From assembly GCF_028453695.1 (NCBI RefSeq), contig NC_135772.1, positions 18,967,611-19,031,610 of the forward strand: 64,000 nt of DNA, in the 5' to 3' direction. Numbering within the stretch: position 1 is the first letter of the stretch; each line of letters begins with the position of its first letter. The notes beneath the pieces were generated by a model. That model ran no database searches. It was not told where the DNA came from and saw nothing but the letters and a program-made list of their open reading frames with translations. The position numbers were made by a program, and so were the translations under genes. This DNA is from Augochlora pura (lineage: Eukaryota; Arthropoda; Insecta; Hymenoptera; Halictidae). Positions 45,816 to 54,206 of the stretch are shown in pieces.

Positions 45816-47802
45816 AATCAAATAAATATCTTACACAAAAATCACTAAAAACTATAAAACATACACTCCCTGCTATACTTTACCCTACGTCATCACATAA
45901 TCTCATCACACATACATTGTCTGCTCACCCCGTCTCAATTTGCAACATTAAACAATTACCAGATTCCCCAAAAAAATCGACGCGATACTCCACGGGTCCA
46001 TCTTGTTCTCCAATTACCATGGCCCTGTTATACTCGTCCTTTCCTTTCGTCATCAATATTCAGAAATATTGCTGCCATCGACGGTGGTGGCAGACACCGG
46101 AGAGCATCGTCCGTTTGTAAAAGACCTCGGGCGTGCGGAGCTCATCACGGTCTCGAACACAGGGGACAGCATAATTCCATGCGCCGGGGCCCCATGGTAA
46201 CGAGACGCGCGCAATGTCGGTAGCGTGAAATGAAAAGTGGCATAGAAACGAATGGCCGCACCGCGCACGGACGACAGTTCGCCTAGCTCGGTTGCGGTGT
46301 CCTTGGCAACGGGGAAGAGAAGAAGTACGAGAGAAGACCCGGTGGATTTTAATCTCGATCTTCTATCGCGAGGCGAGAGAGTGGTAGCTTCGGTAGCCCG
46401 GGCTCCTAACGTCGCGGGAACTCCGCTCGCTCGCGCGCGCGCGCGCGTTGCCTGAACGGGGACCCGCTTCCGAGAAACGGACCTCGCCGCCATCTTGGCT
46501 CCGGGCGAAACGAGTCCCCGGACAAATTAAGTCGTTATTTCGGCAGATGGTCGGTTTTCGGTGATCCAGCACGTGATCAAGGACTACCGAAGGCCCGTCG
46601 AACACGTAACAAGCGTTAACATCGCCATCTGTCCCCGGCTGATGATGGCCGTCGGTGCTACTTACCATCATCATCATCATCATCATCGTCATCGTCCGAC
46701 GACCTTGATTCTACGATGTGTTAGACACGATCTATGCGGCGGATAGTTCGGCGATCGGTTTTTGTTCCCGCGAAATTGAGAAATCTTTGTCAGATAACAG
46801 GATTCCGTTAGGCTGTTAGGGAGACGTTAATTTATGCAGTCACGTGGACGATGTTAGAAGGACCGCTCGCCGATTAATTAGAAAGGAAATTACCGGCTCG
46901 CATAGCTTCGATGAAAGTGAGATAATGCTGAGATTTTTTATTTTTTCTCTCCTTTTTTTCTCGTCGAGCTGTTGGACGGGGAGATATGGCCGTGTTTAAT
47001 TTAATACCGGTGTCATGCATATTACATAGACGGTTGCACAATACGAGGAGGACACGATATTGTAAGATAAATTGTATGATGCGGGACGTGGGGAAGGTAT
47101 AAGGCGAATTGTAAGATATAACATACAAAGATATAAATTATAAGACATACAATCAAAAAATAAAAATTAGTAGAAATAAGTTATAAAACCAGAAAACAAA
47201 TTACAAAATAAACGAATGTAACTATACTCGGAAAATTAAGACATAGTCGAAATAATACTGTCGCAGTAATTCTTTGCGCCAACAATATTCTATAATATTA
47301 TAAAAATACCTATTACCCAGCACTTTTGCAAATTAATTAGATTGTCATCCTACAGTCCATGACAATATTTTCCCACGATAAACATTTAACGACAGAATAC
47401 TTCTCGCTTGCCTAGTCGTAAAAAACCTCGTAAAATCCAACGAATCAAGTAGACTATAATAAAAATGAACAAACGTGTTCGACGTTCCTCAGCAAATGAA
47501 AAATTAATTAAGAACGCAAAATTTCACCGAGAAACGGTTTTTAATACTATCGTGTAAATCCCGTCGACTGAAAAGAGAGAGAGAGATAGAGTGGGGGGAG
47601 AGGGAGAAGACGTTTAATTAAAAACTTTGCGAAGGAGGTCGTCCACGTGACCGACATACGATACCAGGGCGTCAGGTGTTGTTCGTAAAAACCGTCGCCC
47701 GTGGTCGCCCGGAAAGTTAAGCACGTAACTCCCGCGGAAGAAGCCAATTTTCTGATGATCGATCCCTCTCACGTGAATTCGTGTAGCCGAGAGCCGATCA
47801 TC
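45816..47802. other. GC and AT blocks, no gene accepted
   Basis: CpG-rich at 46000-46870, with alternating CG run 46432-46447 and (CAT)7 at 46666-46687. AT-rich at 46880-47540. Frames 46053-46493 - and 46363-46692 - overlap in different phases and lack recognisable domains. Confidence 0.45.
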
Positions 47803-47826
47803 GGGGGTGGGGTGGGGGGAGGAGGG
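47803..47826 (+). other. G-quadruplex motif
   Basis: Runs G5, G4, G6 and G3 with loops T, T and AGGA. The very short loops predict a stable fold. It lies about 200 bases upstream of the splice-site-like junction at 48023/48024 on the same strand. Confidence 0.8.
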
Positions 47827-48003
47827 CGAAAGGCACGTTTCGAAAAGGATCTACGAAAACACGTTTACCGCGGGGCCCCCACTAATTTTCGTTCCTATAA
47901 TTTGAGGATACGCGGGTTCCGCTTCCAACCGACGGAAAACAACATTAATAATGTTGCGCGCCGACGTTTCGTCTTCATCAACTGCTGGCAGGGCTAAATC
48001 ACG

Positions 48004-48029
48004 TTTTCCTTTTTCTGTTTCAGGTGAGT
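48004..48029 (+). promoter_or_regulatory. Candidate recursive splice site (3' splice site fused to 5' splice site)
   Basis: A pyrimidine tract of about 18 bases with one G (48004-48020) ends in CAG at 48021-48023 and is followed directly by GTGAGT (48024-48029), so TTTCAG|GTGAGT combines strong acceptor and donor consensus with no exon between them. In insects such ratchet sites let very long introns be removed in steps. GCTAAATC at about 47993-48000 could be the branch region. Further donors at 48051 (GTGAGC) and 48089 (GTGAGT) allow a 27- or 65-base exon instead. The absence of recognisable exons in the window is compatible with a long intron. One site, by sequence alone, could be chance. 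Confidence 0.35.
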
Positions 48030-48054
48030 ACCTTGCCTTTTCTGCGATCGGTGA

Positions 48055-48303
48055 GCCACTGGAAAAAGTTTAGACGTTTACTGTTATCGTGAGTATAAGG
48101 AAAAGTATATACAATGGATAATGAATTATTCGAACATTTTTGTCGAAGTCGAAAATGTTCGTAATGGTAAGGTGATAGTTGGGTCAATGAATGATGATTA
48201 TTTCATTTGCGATGAAAATAGTAGGAATTTCGAAATGGTGTTTATTCAATTTTTTGAACGACGTTTAGAACATTGGCTGTCGCGAATTCATGACGTCTCT
48301 TAA
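48055..48303 (+). other. Open reading frame of uncertain status (60 codons from ATG, 82 open)
   Basis: The frame is open from 48055 (after TGA at 48052) to TAA at 48301-48303, with ATG at 48121. Composition is balanced (for example NVRNGKVIVGSMNDDYF), unlike repeat-driven frames elsewhere. It begins just after the splice-site-like junction, but that acceptor would introduce in-frame stops (48025 and 48052), so the two do not fit simply. No domain recognised. Confidence 0.1.
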
Positions 48304-48320
48304 AATATAAATAATATAAA

Positions 48321-48547
48321 GTGGTTCAAGTCGACGCCATTTAAGTACGAATTCCGAAGCTCTTCTATATTTATATAATTTACTGCGATTTTCATATATA
48401 TAAATTTAATTCTATCAGGAATTGCAATGCATTTAAAATTCCTTTTTTTAAATATAAACAAATCTAGCGCTCTTACAATAATTTAAGAAAATAGTATAAC
48501 AATAACTAATAACGCCACAGAGCCGCCAAAAAATTGCAAAGGGTTAA
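48321..48547 (+). mobile_element. TTAA-type miniature element, left end decayed
   Basis: The right end reads AGAGCCGCCAAAAAATTGCAAAGGG then TTAA (48544-48547), the inverse of the 'B' end. The left part begins near GTTCAAGTCGACGCCATTTA at 48324, similar to the 'A' block (CACTCGAAGCCATTTTA) but without TTAACCC. AT-rich interior. Confidence 0.48.
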
Positions 48548-49779
48548 CATCAAACTATAATATTAAATAATATTCACGTCAAAAAATAAGAAAGAAAATT
48601 GATTAAATCGACAACGCATTGTCATCACCCTCTGTTTATCATCCCTTGCGCTTACGTCAGCTCCAAGCGTCTGGAGTCTTTTTAACCTTCGTGAGAGATG
48701 GAAAACGGAAGGAAAACGCGGAAAGATGCGTCGCACGGTGGCCGTATCGCTTGGCGTCGCGGTTACACCGCGCGCGCGTAATCGCCGTCGCGTACGTCCC
48801 GACGATAATCCTTTATCGCTAAAGAGCCGGAGAATCGTAGGCAGATACGAATGCGATTTTCAGAACCTGTTATGGTCGTTCCGGGGCCTCCCAAGGTGGT
48901 CTACAATTGCAGTAATAACTCAATTATCCTCTCTGGCCGCTTCGTAACCGCCTATCTGCCTCTTTTACTCTCAAATCTCTCACTCCGTTCCCTCCCTGTG
49001 CGCGCCTCCCCGTGTTCTCTCTCCTCTGTCCTCGTTCGACACGGCAACCCGCTGTTACCCCCGTCTCTACCTTCCTGCCACCACCACCACCACCCCTCAT
49101 CCTCCTCCTTCCTCCTCCCTCCTATCTCCCCGGTCGCTGCGGTTTCTTCCTGCTTTTATCTCGATCCGAGACCTCCCCTCCGCCGTGGTCTCCTCACGGA
49201 GCGTAATAATCCCTTCGATCCCATCACGATCTTTCCCGTCCACATATTATTAGGGGCTGCGCGGAACTCGCACACACGCGCAGCCTGTGGGATACACGCG
49301 GGCTCTCCCCACACAGAGAGACCACTGGGGCCCAGAAAATCGGCCGGGCCCGCGCGAGAGACGGGCCCTCCGCCGTGGCCCCCATAGAGTCGCATCGAAA
49401 TCGTACAATTAGTTCGAACGATTGCCCCGCCGATGATGACTCTCTCTCCCTCTCGGTGATCCGTGGTCGAACCGTAGGCGATCCGCACACCCAACGCACC
49501 CTGTATCGCGTTTAACGTGCCTTTGATTTTTAATTAAGGCGCCGCGTTGTAGGTTGGAAAATACCCTAAACTACAATATTTAAACAATATTTAAACAATA
49601 TTTTTTGGTCGGTAGCGTGCATTTGATGATTATTTTAGAATACATTTTAGAATAATTCTAGGACAATTTTTAGAGAGACACTGCACCAATTTCATCAATA
49701 AACCATAAACAACGTCAGCGATAAAATGTAAAAAGATTGTTCTCAAAAATCAATCCATACAGCTGAGTTGTCAAACAGG
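48548..49779. other. CpG- and C-rich block, then AT-rich
   Basis: CpG-rich at 48640-49500 with CCACCACCACCACC and TCCTCC runs near 49080-49125. The 178-codon frame 48851-49387 reads Pro/Ser/Leu low-complexity sequence from these. ATTGCAGTAATAACTCAATT at 48906-48925 recurs exactly at 49781-49800. Confidence 0.5.
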
Positions 49780-49868
49780 GATTGCAGTAATAACTCAATT
49801 ATGTCGATTGCAATAATAGCTCAATTATTTCGATTGCAATAATATCGCAAATAATTTCGATCGCAAAG
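49780..49868 (+). repeat. 26-bp tandem repeat, 3.3 units
   Basis: Units start GATTGCA(G/A)TAATA at 49780, 49806 and 49832, with a partial GATCGCAAAG at 49859. Periods are 26, 26 and 27. The first unit matches a single copy at 48906-48927 over 22 bases exactly. Confidence 0.85.
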
Positions 49869-50271
49869 AGTAAACATCCCAAAACACTTCAGTCGTCCAC
49901 CCCAAAAATTTCATAACTCCCTATCAAAATCGAAGAAATCCACCCTCACCCTCAAAATTTCCATAAATAGTCAGCAGCTTCTTCTCGTTCGCCTTCACAG
50001 AATAATACTTTCTCCGTGCGACCGCCATTAATTCTTACGATCCCAGCGTGATCGCTTCCCCGCGGATGTGCCCGGCTCGGCCGCGTCAACCCGTTGATTC
50101 CGGAGCCGCGGTTTAATCGCGAATATCTCAAGCTCAGGTGTCCGGCGCGGCACGGCCTTATAAATCCCGGCAATTCGCCGATGGGTCCGCGGGAGGGTCG
50201 CTGCGAAGTTTCGCGCGCGTGCTTGGCCCGCCACCTCATCCAAGAGAGGATGGGACATTCCGAATGCGATC

Positions 50272-50277
<6 letters not shown>
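49869..50277. other. AT-rich then CpG-rich DNA
   Basis: Unique-looking sequence with short overlapping frames. No feature recognised before the purine tract. Confidence 0.45.
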
Positions 50278-50312
<35 letters not shown>

Positions 50313-50795
50313 AGAGAGAGAAAATAAGAGAGAGAAGAGACAGATAGAAGAAAGAAAAGAGACAGACCGAAACGGAGAGAAGAGAGAAAGAGACAGAGAC
50401 AGGATGAAGAGAGAAAGAGAGAAAAAGAGAGAGAGAAAGAGATAGAAAGGAAAGAGAGAGAAACAGAAACAGAAAGGAAAGAGAGAGAAACAGAGACAGA
50501 CAGAAACAGAGGGGAAAAAAGAGAGATATAGACAGAAGCAGAGAAAAGAGAGAAAGAGACAGACAGAGACAGAGAAATGAAAGAAAAAGACAGACAGAGA
50601 CAGGAGAATGAAAGAAAGAGGCAGATAGAGCAGAGAAAGAGACAGACAGAGACAGGCATTGACAGAGAAATGAAAGAAAAAGACAGACAGAGACAGAAGA
50701 ATGAAAGAAAGAGACAGATAGAGACAGGCATCGACAGAGAGCAGAGAAAGAAAGAGATCAACAGAGAGAGAGAGAGGAGAGACGAGAGAGGGAGA
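50278..50795 (-). repeat. Purine tract with GACAGACAGAGACAG units, about 520 bp
   Basis: The plus strand is almost all A and G with spaced C. It starts as (GA)n (50278-50320), then carries a compound repeat: AGACAGACAGAGACAG with GAAATGAAAGAAAAAGACAG recurs in two blocks, roughly 50560-50640 and 50645-50740. Frames on both strands (163 codons minus, 81 plus) are repeat shadows. Confidence 0.9.
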
Positions 50796-52137
50796 TCAGC
50801 ATCGAAAACGTGGAAAGGGTGAAAAAGGGCAGAGGAGAGCGGAGCGCGCGGCCGCGGGCGGCATCGCGGGTTCCGTCCGGTCCGGAGGGGTTAAGCCAAA
50901 GCATCCCATCGATCATGGGATACAGCCAGTCCACGATCCCATGACTCTCCGGCCATAAAGCCCTGGGTAAGACCCGCTCGCGCTCGAGAGCGCGCGCGCG
51001 CGCGAGAAAGAACGAAAACGAACGCGCGGGGCACACACCGCGGCGGGCCTGGTTGAAGAAGGTGAAACGCGCCGCGGAAAGGAGAGGGCACCGCGCGGGT
51101 TTGTTCCCCAGTTAGACAGGATGGCCGCCGCGGGAACGCGAGAGGGGTCCGGGGGGAGACGGGGGGGAGGTTGGTGGAGGCGCGGGAGAAAAGGCCCCCA
51201 TAACCGTGAACTCTCTCTCCTCTGCAGAGGCCGTGGCTTTATGGCGGCACGACGACGACGTGGAATTACCCCTGTCGTAAGCAGGTATATACTTAAATCT
51301 CGCGCTCATGCACGTAAGTCGCGCAACGAAATTGCACGACCACGGGTCGATCGAGATTGTGGAAAAGCGAGTCGATCTCTCCTTCGCGACGGGCCGACTC
51401 GCGCGTCTTCTATGCGGCGAGCGCGCGGTTACAGGCCCGATGGGGGTGTGGCGTGATTTACCATTGGGAACGGGTTACACCATCCATGGGCCCAGGCCGG
51501 GCGACGTTAGAGACGACGACGAAGACTCCGTTTTATGGGAGCCGTGGTTTTTGATGGGTTCGCGTGCGCGGGCCGCTCGCGAGACAGATACTTGACTAGG
51601 AGAAATATTGAGTTGCCGTGAGAGCAATTTGCTGTTTATGAGAACCGGGGGATGAACCCTACGGCGCGCACGGAGATCGGTCGGCTATGTGAACTCGGAA
51701 TATCGTCGAGTAGACGCCGTACGATGCTTGAAATGCCGTTTCTGTGACGCGGTTTTCCCCGATTTTTCATCCCTTTTCTGATACCTGTCTACTTGGATCA
51801 ACTAGAGTACTAACTAACCAACTATCTAACTAATTAATCAACTAACTGGTACTCTTGATAGGAAATATTTTGTTGATCGAGAACATGGTTGAGAGACGAG
51901 AACGTCTTTAACATATCGAGCGTCGACAATCCACCCCTAAAATCTCCATACGCTTGAAACGATTTAATTAATTAAAGCAAGCCTTGAAAGTTAATATTTA
52001 CCATAGGGGATGGCATTTTAGAACTTTTTCGCATCTGAAATACTCTAATCGAATCCAATTTGTTCAAATGTATTACAATGAAAATTAATTTTCAAGATTG
52101 GCCAGAAATTAGGTTAGGAGTGAGTCCTGTGTATAGG
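50796..52137. other. CpG-rich block with G-runs, then AT-rich
   Basis: Contains an alternating CG run at 50989-51003 and G-runs G4, G6 and G7 at 51144-51167. ATGGCCGCCGCGGG at 51121 opens a 111-codon frame, but that frame is Arg/Gly-rich and overlapped by others, so it is not accepted. AT-rich after 51760. Confidence 0.45.
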
Positions 52138-52430
52138 TTAAAAATGTCCTGTGTTTCGGAATGTCTTTTGGACGTCATTAAGATGTTCTTTAAATTGTAT
52201 AGAGCATTTTATGGTCGTCTTATGGATGTCGTAGGGACGTCTTTGACGCTTTTATAATTCTCCAGGTTCGGTTTTATAGTTTTTGATTATCAGGAAGCAT
52301 ACAAATGAGCTGCGAGATCTAAAACGTCTTAAAAATGTCCATAAGACGACTATAAAATGCCTTTTAGATGTTTAAAGGACGCCTTAACGGCGTCTAAAAA
52401 TCGTCTTGATTTATGAGACAGGATGTTTCT
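52138..52430. mobile_element. GACGTC fold-back element, large copy
   Basis: Arms of about 110 bases face each other across a loop of about 70 bases. The best-paired part is GCATTTTATGGTCGTCTTAT (52204) against its inverse ending at 52360 (22 of 23 bases match by eye). Other parts are about 75% alike. GACGT(C/T) and GTCTTA motifs recur. The 65-codon frame here reads one arm and is not taken as a gene. Confidence 0.6.
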
Positions 52431-52486
52431 AAGCCGTTCGTGGGACATTCGAAACGTCTCAATCCAGATAACGCAAGGATGTTTTT

Positions 52487-52700
52487 TGAACCCTTTGCAG
52501 TCGCAGCCATTTCAACTGGAAATCCAAAATATTTTTCCAGACTTATAGTATTTCGATTATATATAATCTGGTGCATTTTATAGGTTATGGAACTGAATCT
52601 TGTGACTCGTGCTAATAGTTATCATTATAATTATATATCATCACTTACTTTCATATATTTGACTTAGAAATTCAAATAATATAAGCTATACTTATGACAA
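52487..52700 (+). mobile_element. TTAA-type miniature element, left end only
   Basis: TTGAACCCTTTGCAGTCGCA followed by GCCATTTCAACTGG is a good 'A' end. The inner CTTATAGTATTTCGATTATA and CTTGTGACTCGTGCTAATAG match interior blocks of other copies. The right end is unclear. GGCAAGGGGGAACGCGTTAA at 52931 may be it, displaced by an insertion. Confidence 0.42.
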
Positions 52701-53914
52701 AACTGAAGTATATTCAACACTTCCTATTATTATTAATAATTATATCTAAATGCAATCTCGCAATAAATATCATTGCACAACCTCAAATTCAGCCATTTAC
52801 CAACAAAATGGAAATTACAAATCACATAATGAAAATTAAGACATCGAACGTTCTAAAATTACTCCAGCACATAATATACAAATTTCTCAAACTCCGATAA
52901 GCAAAAATCGTCCATCAAGTAAAACATCGCGGCAAGGGGGAACGCGTTAACCGTCGCTCGCAACAATTCGATAAATCTCCCCCTAGCCGTGCTCGCATAA
53001 TTACATCGTCTACAAGTAAACGCGTTGCACGTAATCCTTGTAATACAAATTATTTATTACGCCATAAAGATTTAATCGGCACGGTATTACTTTACTTAAT
53101 TACGCGGTGTTTCGCAGGCGCGGAGCACCCAATTCGACCGGAGAATTATTATAATTAATTATTAAAATCTCCCCCCGTGTTCCATGGGGCGAGATCGCGA
53201 GGGCAGCGCCGGCAACAAACACGTGTACGTTACAACGTCGGCCGCGCCGCTCGTGAGCGCGAGCGGTCACGCAACTTTATCGCGCGTGTAAATTTCACGC
53301 GAAATAGAAGTCCTCGTTACGGCGGGCAGACAATTATCTCGTCCGTGGAAGGGTTCCCCTTTTTATTTCTTCTTATTTCTTCTTATTTCTTTTTATTTCT
53401 TTTTTTCTTTTTTTTCGTAAGCGAAAGCTTTTTACGGCGATCGCTTTCCTCGAACGAAGAGGAGCTTTAATTGAATTATTTATTATCGAGCGCGCGGGAA
53501 CCCGTCGAGTTACATTGTTGCCGTTGCGATTCCGTTCGCGGAACGTTATTTTTATACGTTCCGCTTGTTAGCGGGGTTCGTTTCCTCGCCCAGGCCCTCG
53601 GCGCTTACCGATTTTAATTGATTGCATCTTAATTAATCGCTAATGAAAGAACCGTGTAAATTGGGGTGGCTTAATATACGCCATGGCGTAGAATGCAGGA
53701 CTGCGTTGCATTCGACTGTTTTCTTTGTTCCGCCATGGGACGCTCCTATTTTTTAATTAATTAATTGAAGAAACGCCGGCGAAGAAATTCTTGCCGGTAG
53801 ATAACTTGCGAAATAATAAAGCAATAAAGATTGTGGAATTGTGGAGTTGGGAAAATTAATTTAAATATTTATTAGATCACGCTTCTCGAGGTTCATATTT
53901 TTCTACTCTACGAG
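52701..53914. other. AT-rich, CpG-rich, AT-rich succession
   Basis: Contains a T-rich stretch with TTTTTATTTCTTC units at 53355-53416 and the palindrome-like TTAATTAATTAATTG at 53754. No gene recognised. Confidence 0.45.
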
Positions 53915-54111
53915 TTAATTAGCTAAAATTGCTCTACCGGGTTCTAAAATAATTTTTATATTAACAAAGCTTAGATTTAAAAAATTGTCATATAGTCAAA
54001 CTGTTGGAGTCGCAAGAGTCAATTTTAAATGCATAAATTAATTAGCTAAAATTGCTCTACCAGGTTCTAAAATAATTTTTATATTAACAAAGCTTAGATT
54101 TTAAAAATTGT
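53915..54111 (+). repeat. Direct duplication of a 74-bp segment, offset 123
   Basis: Copies at 53915-53988 and 54038-54111 both begin TTAATTAGCTAAAATTGCTC and contain CTTAGATTTTAAAAATTGT-type ends, with only a few differences. The second copy lies inside the miniature element that follows. Confidence 0.88.
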
Positions 54112-54206
54112 TACATGTAAAAGTGAATATTGTTACATAGAATGGAACTGCTACGACACAGCAAAATTATTTCAGAATTGCAGGTAAAGTGGCTTCAAAA
54201 GGTTAA
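54003..54206 (-). mobile_element. TTAA-type miniature element, reverse orientation
   Basis: The right edge reads AAGTGGCTTCAAAAGG then TTAA (54203-54206), the inverse of an 'A' end with the CACTCG step lost. Inside, TACATAGAATGGAACTGC is the inverse of the family's TATTTCCATTCTATGTA block. The left part holds GTTGGAGTCGCAAGAGTC. No coding capacity. Confidence 0.5.

Noticed and set aside
45539..45821. Tyr/Cys/Leu-rich small proteins on the minus strand
   Set aside because: Three phases of one TATAG/GTACA minisatellite are open at once.
50270..50822. Minus-strand frame of 163 codons and plus-strand frame of 81 codons
   Set aside because: Both are shadows of the purine tract with GACAGA units.
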